DNA of 64,000 nucleotides from positions 64,085,393 to 64,149,392 of the forward strand of contig CM068581.1 of the NCBI GenBank assembly GCA_035048485.1. The letters are read 5' to 3'. Below, in pieces: positions 27,544-36,386 of the stretch. Position 1 is the first letter of the stretch, and each line of letters begins with the position of its first letter. The translations under genes were made by a program, and so were the position numbers. The notes beneath the pieces are model-generated. The model made no database searches, had not been told where the DNA came from, and saw only the letters and a program-made list of their open reading frames with translations. The stretch comes from Pteria penguin. Its lineage: Eukaryota > Mollusca > Bivalvia > Pterioida > Pteriidae.

Positions 27544-27938
27544 TGTATTTTTTAATAAGTACAACACCGTTTGTTTGTTTCCAGACAAAAGACAAGATGA
27601 GGAAAGTACAAATACCAGTGTATCTGTCGGTAGCAATGAAGACAATTTAAGTGTCGGTAAGTTAAACTTTACAAGCATACGTTACAAGAAATACAAATAC
27701 ACATTTTACAAATCTGTAAAACAATAAATAGCTGATATTTTGATAGGCCGTTAGGTTGAAGATCCAAACATCACCCGAGACCCGTCGCTGCTCTGTCTGA
27801 TGAGCGAAATTTGCAACTTCGGGTATTATTCAATTCTCGATTCTATATAAAAGAAAACATATTGAAATTTATCAAATAATTATAGAAATTTATACACACA
27901 TAATTATAATACATGAAAGTATAATTGTGTTTGTATTT

Positions 27939-27969
<31 letters not shown>

Positions 27970-28580
27970 CTGGACAATTTCTTATCTGCTTGTGATTTCG
28001 TGGTCCATCCTTTCGTTTATGTTTTTTTTTTCAGCAGTTCAGGTGTTTGGTCAACTCGGAATATGAATGTCCTGGGTTCGAATCTAGAAAAGGCCCAGGG
28101 TTCGAATCTAGACAATGTTCTGTCTGTTTATGATTTCTTGGGCCAACGTTTCGTTTTGTTTTTCATCAGTTAATGTGTTGGACACGGAACATGAAAGCCC
28201 AGGGTTGGAATCTGGACGATATACTATCCATTTGACGAGACATGTCCTATGTCACAGAACTTGGCAGGTAAAACAAAAATCACTGTTTTAAATGGGTGCT
28301 TTTCATAGTTTACTATCTATTAGCCAAAGCAAAATTTAGGACTTGTGTTTCATAAAAAGTCATAAATATATTTCTTGTTGTAGAAACATTGTCACTTTTG
28401 AATGAGAATCGAGAACTCCGACGACGGCGGGAGTGTAAGATTTGTTTGGACGCGGAGGCCAACATAGCCTTGCTGCCATGCGGACACTTGTGCTGCTGTG
28501 CTTCATGCTCATCAGCTATGAGAAAGTGTCCAATATGTCGGAAAGTTGTACGTGGAACGGTGAGAACCTTCCAAACTTGA
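21132..28580 (+). CDS. BIR-BIR-UBA-RING inhibitor of apoptosis protein
   Basis: Exons 21132-22379, 23509-23680, 24212-24418, 27585-27656 and 28384-28580 join in frame to 631 residues; every junction is GT-AG. Residues 3-21 and 73-88 are hydrophobic. BIR1 is about 147-219 with Cys189, Cys192, His208 and Cys215 but lacks the usual W and DP residues. BIR2 is about 332-398 with Cys365, Cys368, His385 and Cys392, plus a GGGLRNW...DDPW...HARW groove like that of BIRs that bind IAP-binding motifs. A UBA-like stretch (THDLYKQATAMGFPKEHILSKL) falls in exon 2. A polar linker (exons 3-4) leads to a C-terminal RING: C584-x2-C-x11-C-x-H-x3-C-x2-C-x6-C-x2-C618. By family knowledge it would be a ubiquitin ligase restraining caspases or innate signalling. 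The first in-frame Met was taken; Met143 is a possible alternative start that would drop the hydrophobic part. Close to BIRC2/3/7-type genes; the orthologue is not assigned. Confidence 0.9.
22669..22987 (-). CDS. Possible 68-residue single-pass membrane protein, antisense in IAP intron 1
   Basis: On the minus strand an ATG at 22987 in good context (aaatATGG) opens exon 22801-22987. A GT donor at 22800 and an AG acceptor at 22689 give a 112-bp intron, and exon 22669-22688 ends in TAA. The protein has a short polar N-terminus with one NST glycosylation site, one hydrophobic helix at about 20-37 (IFFVGMFFVTFVIFMLGL), then a polar tail rich in Tyr and Lys. I do not recognise the family. Codon choice and the sharp membrane profile suggest a real exon, but the tiny second exon is a guess and no poly(A) signal is evident nearby. 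Confidence 0.4.
23860..24030 (-). repeat. Fragment of a retroelement-like tail
   Basis: Read on the minus strand it contains cctgaagaaggggcagatggcttcgagcatctgac. This resembles the ctgaagaag...cgaaa pattern at 54640-54670 (-) and, more loosely, ctgaagagacataagttgtcgaaat at 35090. I associate this kind of stem-like tail with retroelement debris in invertebrates. It lies in intron 2 of the IAP gene. Confidence 0.3.
24450..24745 (+). repeat. Dispersed non-coding repeat in IAP intron 3
   Basis: It begins ggctcaagtgacctttt, then gtcgtcgtgtcacgtccgt, then aacattttcaacttct. This is the same order of blocks as the start of the repeat at 11310-12815. No coding content. Confidence 0.5.
25058..25447. 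mobile_element. Foldback MITE, family F1, copy 1 (~390 bp)
   Basis: Two arms of about 90-100 bp are inverted complements: the left has ttattccgcttctctatttgtcc, agatctggcgaaac and ggtcatgttctggtgaactctga, and the right has the reverse, ending gcggaataaagatatggtta. The centre is unique to the family (catccccagcgtgcg, attgcgtca, cacgtgc). Copy 2 at 45291-45671 has the centre in the opposite orientation. It lies in intron 3 of the IAP gene, just upstream of the mariner. Confidence 0.9.
25730..26751 (+). pseudogene. Mariner transposase, inactivated
   Basis: The start ATG at 25730 reads MDKLFERAVIQYLHKK, then a stop interrupts. The reading resumes as DMVATQGKDAPSYATVKKLV and continues with a second stop in VAIS*ERVHSIMTEDL and shifts of frame near 26110-26270. 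The helix-turn-helix part and the VPRLLRVDQKHTRR region are recognisable. The catalytic pair HQDN and DIAPSD are separated by 34 residues, the D34D signature of mariner. The C-terminal end drifts out of frame before a TAA at 26749. Several stops and frameshifts mean no active enzyme. Confidence 0.9.
26790..27075 (-). mobile_element. tRNA-derived SINE, family A, inserted in the mariner
   Basis: On the minus strand the head (gccgatgtggcctagtgg, B-box-like gggttcgactcc) is followed by the family A body and an (attg)n tail at 26790-26813. The direct repeat tccttcaatatga at 26777-26789 and 27076-27088 flanks it exactly. It landed just inside the right inverted repeat of the mariner. Confidence 0.95.
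27494..27539. repeat. (CT)n microsatellite
   Basis: About 23 TC units, 45 bp upstream of IAP exon 4. Confidence 0.95.
27657..28383. other. IAP intron 4 with G-run and short local repeats
   Basis: A run of about 28 G lies at 27939-27966. Downstream a ~45-bp motif (tctagacaatgttctgtct, gatttc, tttcgttt, cagtt) occurs imperfectly at about 27968, 28106 and 28212. No coding content. Confidence 0.6.
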
Positions 28581-28593
28581 GACTTTAAGCCTG

Positions 28594-28599
28594 AATAAA
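28594..28599 (+). terminator. Poly(A) signal of the IAP gene
   Basis: AATAAA 14 bases after the stop codon. It implies a very short 3' untranslated region unless a later signal is used. Confidence 0.5.
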
Positions 28600-28750
28600 A
28601 TCTTTTCAACTTGACGTAATTGATATATATATCATAACAATACAGAATATATACAGAAAAATATGCAATGATATGCATGAATTGTTAAAAAAGTCATGTA
28701 TAAAAAATTAACAATGTTATGACACCTACAAATGAGTATGAAATATTATA

Positions 28751-28883
28751 CACTTATTGACTGTGTATGAGGGTAATAGTGAGTTTGTTGTCCCCAAGGT
28801 ACCAACTATTGCCCAAGGCGAAGTCGAAGACAATAGTTGGTACCGAGGGGATAACTATTACCCTCATATCCAGTCAATAAGTG
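28751..28883. mobile_element. Near-perfect 133-bp hairpin (foldback element)
   Basis: The left arm (cacttattgactg, atgagggtaatag, ccccaaggtaccaactattg) and the right arm (caatagttggtaccgagggg, ctattaccctcat, cagtcaataagtg) are inverted complements over more than 50 bp, with a loop of about 15 bp. It lies about 150 bp beyond the IAP poly(A) signal. Probably a MITE. Confidence 0.85.
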
Positions 28884-29755
28884 TTTTATTAAACTGAAAT
28901 ACCCTGTATCAAGAGATACGGAGTTATTTTTAATTGTATTGGTTACAATGTACATATGTACTAGCCAGGACATATACTATGACAGATGCACATACCAAAG
29001 TCTTGCAACCGCCATCGTGTTAGGAGACAAAACGGCCTCCTGTAACCATAATTTTTACTCAGTGGCCTTCTGTTCTATAATTCTAATTCGCTTGTTTTGT
29101 TTCGACAACTCTGATTGGTCTAAACATTAGCGTTCAGACATGTATAATTACGATATACCGTCCTCAGATGTATTACTACATTGTACCTACACTTTGTCCA
29201 CCTTGCCTCTGAATCCAACTAGCAAAAACACTGTCTGTAACAACTTCGTTTAGTGCCTTTAACGTCCATCCTAAGTCTCATATCAAGGACTATTTGCAAG
29301 TTCCACCATTCACGTGCACAATTACTACTATCAAGTTGAACCAACAAAACTGACAACCTACATGACATGATGACATACCACCATGCAACATGCTTTGCAG
29401 CATGTTATATCATCTCGCCGCGCCGCAGTAAAACTGCCTGTTCAGCTGTTTATGATGCGATGTCAAGTCAGTTCAGTTCAGTTCATTTATTTCTTAATGC
29501 CATCTGGCACATCAGATATTATCATGTATGAACCAATTTATGATTAATGATTTAATCATAAAATTGTAAGAATACGAAAATGAAGAAACTTCCTATGTCG
29601 GTGCACTAAATATCAATTCGTTTCTCGGAAGAATTTTAAACATGACGCTAACCGTCCCTTAGCAACGAGGAATTTGGGTGCAGTTTCAAAGAGAAAAAAA
29701 AAAACGATGTATGTTTTATTGTGAATTAGAATGGGGATAAATGTACTGTTTTGTT
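28884..29755. other. Unassigned intergenic sequence
   Basis: No gene is recognised; a short direct repeat ttcagttcagttca lies at about 29472. Confidence 0.4.
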
Positions 29756-29866
29756 GTTTCCGATAGGTATACCGTGGTAATACCGTTGGAAACCCCCGTT
29801 TTCCTGAAAGCGTCGCAAGGATAACTCTGTTTCCAACGGTATTACCGCGGTATACCTGTCGGAAAC
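29756..29866. mobile_element. 111-bp hairpin with 38-bp arms
   Basis: gtttccgataggtataccg at 29756 and its complement ending cggaaac at 29866 define arms of 38 bp with only a few mismatches. The spacer is 35 bp. A foldback MITE or a hairpin-forming insertion. Confidence 0.8.
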
Positions 29867-30754
29867 AATCAAACATAGAAATGGTATCCCCTAATTGCGG
29901 AGCTGTAACAATGGACGGCAAATTGATTAACGTTTCCTCCAAATTAATTACGTCATGATGTAATTTGACGCCATTTTTATCGATTTGAAAGGAACGTTAA
30001 AGGAAAATTTTCTACTGTCGTCTGGTACCAATCAATATTGTCATTTTCATTAGTGTACATGATACAGTCTGAGAAGAATGACGATGACGTAATTTTGGTC
30101 TAATGAACATTTAGAATTGACCTTTCAAGCGGGCAGTTACTCAAAAATTACCTGCCCTTTACCGATAGGTGTCGCGATCGTATCCGCCATTACGGTACTG
30201 AAAAAACAATTATCGGGATAGTACTGTAGACTGGGGTTACCTGCCCTTGCTTGCTATCGCTACGTGAAGACATTTTAAGATCTAGACAGGCATTGTCAGT
30301 CTATAGAAATAGTTAAAAAAAAAAGACCCATGAGCGTACTCAGCGTAGTGGTTAAAACAATATTTGTGATCTGATCAATGAACATGATTGAAAAGTAAAT
30401 TTGTTTGTTTTTAGGGTCTATTATAAATTTCAGTTTTAAATTTAAATATGAAAATTAAAAAAAGAAAGGAATCTTCCTCCTTACAAAAAAGTTGGTCACC
30501 CAAGCTAAGTTATTTATTCAGTAATGAATAATGTATCGACGCTTTACAGAAAGATTAGATAATAAGTATAAGAGACATAAACTACTTTCAAAACTTACAA
30601 TAAATATCCAACAAAACATTTTATATATGTTTTATATAGGTATATGTCTTAGAATGACCTTAACATAAACCGGCTGACCTTTTCACAAACGAGGATTTTT
30701 GGCAACTATTACCCAGATAGAATATGCCTTTTTATTTCAGTATGCCGATGGATT
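29867..30754. other. Unassigned intergenic sequence
   Basis: Nothing is recognised on either strand. The 109-codon minus frame ending at 29942 overlaps the hairpin and is not supported. Confidence 0.4.
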
Positions 30755-30919
30755 CAGTGGCGGATCCAGAATTTCCGAAAAGGTGGGGGGGGGGGATGGG
30801 TATTAGCCAAACGTTTCAGCCAAGTTTGGTGCAAAATCTAGATTTTCACTAGTAAATATGTGACCAAAAGGGGGAGGGGGCGGGAGGCCCGCCCCCCCCC
30901 CTTTCTAAATCCGCCACTG
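30755..30919. mobile_element. Small TIR element (CAGTGGCGGAT family), 165 bp, inverted
   Basis: It starts CAGTGGCGGATCCAG and ends TAAATCCGCCACTG. Compared with 8965-9116 the interior is in the opposite orientation. The 5-bp direct repeat ggatt at 30750-30754 and 30920-30924 flanks it. Confidence 0.88.
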
Positions 30920-30924
30920 GGATT

Positions 30925-32639
30925 GTTGTTTCTAGGGATGAGAAATATCATCATCTACTTCACTCTTTCCTAATTCAGACTATCTCTATTCGCAAATTAT
31001 GGGATTGAAAGTTTCGGAAAATCCTTTAAATAATTTATATATGATCCTTTGGGAAATGACCTGCAGTTCTATGAAAACTGAATACAACCCTACACAGATG
31101 ATACTTCGCAAGCAACATCAAGTACTTTTCAACTTTTCGAAAATAACTTAAACAACGAACATCAATTCACTATGCATTACTTACTGTATGTAATGTTAAT
31201 TAATTTGCCCCAATTAAAATACACATATATCAATGTAAAGATGATGGATAAATCCAAACCACAAGTCCAAAAATCATGAAACCAGAGGGCATACAAAATC
31301 AGTGAAAATGAAAAACAAATGGAAAATAACAAAATACTTGTCTTACGGATGATCGGGTTAAACAGCCGACATATAATATAATTTTAATAGATCAGTACTA
31401 AACAGTCAATTTATCATATATATATACATACATACATACATATATATATCGTATGTATGTTTGTGTATGTGTAGGTGTGTGTGTGGATCCATTTCCGTTT
31501 GCTTTAGGTTTTGAAATGTTACTTAGGAAGCCCATGGTAAATAGTCTGTACATCGCTGTCAAGACTGCAAAACCACTAACATGTAATAACTCAACAAACA
31601 CAAATGATGAGAAAACATTGCCAGTAGGTGGTATCAGCTGATGCATTGACTTAAAAACTTGTTTAAAAGTCCTTGGCTGATGATCAGAGACATAGACTAC
31701 TTGAAAGTAATCTATGTCTCTGCTGTTGATAGCAAATTCAGTACCTTAATGGCGGATAGTCACGTGATCAGAAGATGGCGGCTTCCGTGTACAACGTGTC
31801 GGAATGGTCTATAGAAAAGTCCGGGAAATATGATAACGGAACTATTACCCAAGGAATACTCTTTTGGCTATTGACTGGGTATAGATAGAAGATAGGATCT
31901 TGGATAAAATAGCATAAATATTTCCTATTTTTCTATATAGAAAAACATACTGATGTATAAAAAACTAGCATAATTATATTACATGTACTTAGATTAACAT
32001 CACATTTACTGAATTTATTTTAGTATTTCTGGAACTCTTCTTACCTATACAAGTGCTAAATTCAGGTACTACTCTCCAATGCCCTTCTATTGTTTTTTTC
32101 CTTTTACTGCAAAATTGTTTATAATGTCTTTGGCGATGCTTGTGTTATCTTTCATGTTAAGATGGATTTGCTGGTGTAAAATTGAGAAAAGATAATTATA
32201 TCTTTATACCATAATCTTCATACATGTATATATCTATGAAAAACGTAATGACTAAAACATTTTACATGTTACTTTTACGAGTGCTTTTTATTGTTATACG
32301 TCCAACTAAACCTGTATTTTTATGTTTATTTACTTAACAAACAATTCCCCCTTCGATTGTTTTTTTTTTTTTTTTTTTGGTTTTTTTTTTTTTTTTGTTT
32401 TCGTTTCGTTTCGTTTTGTTTTTGTTTTATTTTGGGGATGGGATTTGTAGGTTTATTAAATCTTTTAAATTCTAATTCTTAATTAATTTGTATAGTCATA
32501 ATGCGAATAATAGTAATAACATGTGAGATAACAATTACCGTATGGCCCAGGCATTCAACGGATTTCAGTATTTATATAATCGTCTGCAGTTATGTTCATT
32601 GTTTTAAGTTTGTCTGATGCATTGCACAAAACTTTCAAC
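30925..32639. other. Unassigned, with a ~100-bp repeat and simple repeats
   Basis: Positions 31220-31325 (taaagatgatggataaatcc, caagtccaaaaatcatgaaacc, cagtgaaaatgaaaaacaaa) match 55944-56040 closely. A GTAT/GT-type simple repeat lies at 31413-31485. A short hairpin (cagagacatagac / ctatgtctctg) lies at 31685-31722. T-rich runs occupy 32359-32425. No gene is called. Confidence 0.5.
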
Positions 32640-33063
32640 CACTGCAACTGACTTAACTGAAACAGTGTCCACCCGATATTCCAAAGGCGCAACAGTTCGA
32701 GGTTCCGATAGTCCGAAGGCCCATCGGACCTTCGTACTATTGAAAATTCCAGCTAATGACCTTCGGAATATCCGGTGCTCACCGAAACAGTGTGACAAAC
32801 TGCCGTGTTTTTTCTTGTCTCAATCTAACGACAGCATAAGACAGGGCATGCCGGTCAGACGGACACAAATACTTGGTCTTTCGATCCGAACAAACTACGG
32901 TCATAAGGATACAAACACTGGGCCTCCCGATCCCGAACAAACTACGCTTCTGAGTGAACTACGCCGTCTCGATACAATTCATAGAATGTATGTATTGTCA
33001 ACAGATACTTTCTACATAAAATACAGGCTGCTGGAACATAAAGTTATCGCTATCCGTCCATAA
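32640..33063. other. CpG-enriched segment with a 148-codon open frame of low credibility
   Basis: The segment contains recurring blocks of the type ttcgaggttccgatagtccg, ccttcggaatatccgg, tttcgatccgaacaaactacg and ctcccgatcccgaacaaactacg. The plus-strand frame 32617-33063 covers them but looks like a by-product of the repeats. It is distinctly richer in CG than its neighbours. Confidence 0.4.
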
Positions 33064-33232
33064 ATGTTGAGCGGAAAAGTTCTAAAGAGGTACATTTATT
33101 GCCGTTTGATCTCATTATGAATATCTAAAATGCATTTTCATTAATTGTAATATTGATAAATAGTATTGTAAAAATGAATTAATGAAAATGTACAAATGTA
33201 CTGACGTGTTGTTGCAGTGAATATATCCATAT

Positions 33233-33349
<117 letters not shown>

Positions 33350-33660
33350 TTCGTAAGAAAGGAAGACCCATCCATGTTGAGTTACATGTAGCAACAGATA
33401 AGCCCATAGACTTGTTTGTTGAACATTGTTGTTGTTGCTTTTTTCCTCCTTTATATCATGTCAGAAATACATTGTTACAGTGTACATGGAACTTAAATTT
33501 TCTTTACAAATTGTAAAAATGATATTGCTTTTTTGAAACGATATACCAATCATTGTATAAGAATAACAAAAATAAATAAATAAATAAAATAAAAAAAGAA
33601 AAAAAAACCCCCTGTGAATTATGCTTTATTAATAAAATGTGGGTATGATTTACCACATAG

Positions 33661-34266
33661 TTAAAGCTGTATACCATATATTCGCTGGTACAGTGCATAT
33701 TATAAGTAAATATATTCTAAATTGTTTTGATTATATACATTGTATATATAAGCCTAAACATATATTTAAAAAGGCCCTTGTAAATGTTGTGATCAAACTC
33801 GTCGTATTAAGTGAGATATGGCTGTGTAAAAAGCTATGTTTGTAAACAGAATGTTTACAACCAGCTTATGCATATTCAGTGAAAAGGAATATTCCGGTTA
33901 TCACGTGATCTAATTCGGAAGCCGCATCATGGAGGGCGAGGTAAGTAAAATTGACAAGTAACTTTTTAAAATCTACATTCAAGTCTGCTAAAGGTAGTAC
34001 TTTTTTTTCTTTTGGAGTATCCTTTCATCTTATTTGTTTTGATTCAACTGCGCATGCGCGAAGTCAGGTTATGGTTGTATTTATGGAATACCCGATTTAT
34101 TTACGAAATTTTTTTTTTGGATATCTCTAAGGGTTTGAAGCAACAAAAGATGTTATTAACGCAAAGTTAATAACTTCAGCCATACGAGAAAAATACAGTT
34201 TTTTGTTTTACATGCTCTAATTTTGAAATTATAACCGACTTATAGGATAGGTCTATACAACTTTAA
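33661..34266 (+). mobile_element. TTAA-bounded repeat with promoter-like motifs, copy B
   Basis: It begins TTAAAGCTGTATAC and ends CTATACAACTTTAA, inverted repeats of about 13-14 bp starting with TTAA, as in Kolobok- or piggyBac-type targets. Inside are a palindromic atcacgtgat (33900-33909), an ATG at 33929 followed 12 bases on by a strong donor gtaagt (33941), and an NRF1-like tgcgcatgcgcg (34049-34060). Copy A at 18477-19028 keeps all of these in the same order. No long open frame is present. Confidence 0.7.
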
Positions 34267-34340
34267 AAGGTATCTTCAATAAAAAAAAATGAAAAAAACA
34301 ATGCATTACACCACTTTTACATTATACACTGAACGTGTAT

Positions 34341-34548
34341 TAAGGTTAAGCTGGTATTGACCAGTGGATGAGGTGCTCGGCTTGCGACCGAAATTTCCCT
34401 GTTTCGATTCCGGCCGTGGACATACCTTACTGCTTCGATTGAGTCTGTTGCAAAGGTAAAAATTTCTGCATGATGCGTCAGGCAGATGCCGTCACCATAT
34501 ATACGTGAAATAATCGTGGAGTGACGTAAAGCAGTGATCAATTAATGT
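34341..34548 (+). mobile_element. tRNA-derived SINE, family A, diverged
   Basis: It carries the head remnant (ccagtggatgaggtgctcggcttgcga, ttcgattcc) and then ttactgcttcg, tgttgcaaaggt, gtcaggcagatgccgtcacc and cgtggagtgacgtaaa, in family order. Part of the middle (the ccccgtgtcatggta block) is missing. Confidence 0.85.
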
Positions 34549-34761
34549 ATTAAGGTATACGCCACAAAATATTTCAATACTGAAAATAATGTGGGCTTAT
34601 ATTGTATAAATGCCTCGAAAAGTCTTAAGAGTGCGAATTTCATATCCTAATTCTTCTCACCCTATCTCCTGTTTATTGATGTTGACGAAAAAATGTCCTC
34701 ATTCAATCCTATTCATTGGTAATGGGTAAATTAAAAACAATTACCCATGCATGATTCTTGG

Positions 34762-35165
34762 CATCTGGTGCACAAAATTAAAAGGTATATATGTTTTATA
34801 TTTATTATAACCACTAAGCCGGTGTCACTGCTGGTGGACTGATAGTCCAAGAGTGCATCATAAGTCTAGTTTTCAGTGCTATTGTACCGACGGTCTACTT
34901 TTCAGTGTTTTTGTACTAACATGAGATTTATAGTTAAAATTTTCCGTCATGAAATAATGTTAATCACTCTTAAACTAAGGGGCATTTCCCTCGTGCATAG
35001 CTTTGTCCTTAGATTGATTCTTTGGTTCACTTTTTCGGTCATTTTAGTTTTAATACTGCTCTTCAAATATTGATATTCGGCCAGAGCATCACTGAAGAGA
35101 CATAAGTTGTCGAAATGCGCATCTGTGCACAAAATTAAAAGGTATATATGTTTTATATTTATTAT
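34762..35165 (+). repeat. Retroelement-like fragment (family C) ending in a duplicated 45-bp tail
   Basis: Positions 34970-35140 align by eye with 61640-61840: cgtgcatagctttgtcctta, gctcttcaaatattgata, gagcatcactgaagagacata and ttgtcgaaatgcgc recur in order. A block beginning catct-gtgcacaaaattaaaagg and ending ttattat occurs at 34762-34808 and again at 35120-35165. No coding frame remains. I associate the gaagagacat...gtcgaaatgcgcatc tail with bivalve repeats, which is from memory. Confidence 0.55.
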
Positions 35166-36386
35166 CTTAACATAGTAGGTCAACTAAGTTATATTTGCAT
35201 TTGTCAGTGATGATGATGATGATGATAAACATAAAACTTAATATCTTTAGAATAGAAATAGCCTACCGGTATGCATGATTCTCAACGTAGTAGGTAAACC
35301 AAATTATATTTGTTAAATATAACATTGTATATATATATCATATTTTATTATTGTTTTTCAGGGTTTTTTTTCTTAATTTATTGATGATGACGATGATGAA
35401 TGCTTACTATAATTGTTGTTTCTGTTGTAGTTATTTTGATACGATTATAATACAACGAACATTTAGGGGTCAGTAAACTTCAACCTTTTGTGCTTTCTAT
35501 TATTCCATAGTGGATAACTGTTAAACATATAACTTGGAATCTTTAAATTGCCAAGGATCTTAAATAGATTAATGTGATCAATAACTCATTGAATACATAC
35601 ATACAATGCTATGCTCTAACATAAAAATAATTAATTCAAACCTTGGTACATACACTCGGTGTTTCCTTTTCTTTGACACAACAACTCGTCTGAAATCTCT
35701 GTATGAATGTAAGAAACATATATTACAACATCATGGGCATGAGTGGTTTTGATTCTTAGAAAATAATTGCTATAGACAACTTTCACACTTCCATTAATTG
35801 AAAATTACTTTATTTTCAAATTAGAGGTGATAGGAAGTTGAAAGAGAATCTTGTATTCCTTTTGTTATACGAAAAAGTACATGGGCACTCAAAACTATAG
35901 CACATAAAAAGGTGAATCATTTTATTTTGAACAATAGCTAAAAGATCTTAATCATTAACCCGTTTGAAAATTTTATGTGGAAGTAATTGCCATAAATATG
36001 CAGAAAAACATCAGGGTTTTTTTTAGCTTGCTGTAAATAGTAAAATAGGAAATTAGCTGGTGTTAATGGGATAGTCAACACAGTGAAAAATAGACTTTGA
36101 TGCAACCCTAAAAGTAAGAATTGTGTGAGTGTCTTCTGATGTGCTAGCCACATCCGTTATGAATACCAAAAACATACAACGACACAAACATCGTTCACTG
36201 CACAAGCAAGATCAATGTGGCATGACCTATTATATAACTCACCCTTTTAAAATATTTCCCCTTTCAAATAAAAAATAAATAAATTTTCAGTTAAAATGGG
36301 TGTGCTACTTAAAGAAAACAATAATCATTCCTATCATTTATGACACGCTATCAATAATGTTTATGTATGATATTTATTTTATATTG
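35166..36386. other. Intergenic sequence, possible alternative last exon of the lectin gene
   Basis: A gatgat simple repeat lies at 35206-35225. On the minus strand an acceptor (ctatttacag, ending 36031) opens a frame at 36030 that ends with TAG at 35938. It could replace the end of the lectin-like gene if a donor near 36470-36480 is used. Otherwise nothing is recognised. Confidence 0.3.
36373..36378 (-). terminator. Candidate poly(A) signal of the lectin-like gene
   Basis: AATAAA on the minus strand, about 9 bases beyond the TAG at 36387-36389. This is unusually close, so it may be fortuitous. Confidence 0.25.

Noticed and set aside
27799..27815. ctgatgagcgaaat, resembling a hammerhead ribozyme core.
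   Set aside because: There is no room for stem II and no pairing flanks; probably chance.
32617..33063. 148-codon gene candidate.
   Set aside because: It is built from recurring CpG-rich motif blocks with no domain; kept only as a compositional oddity.
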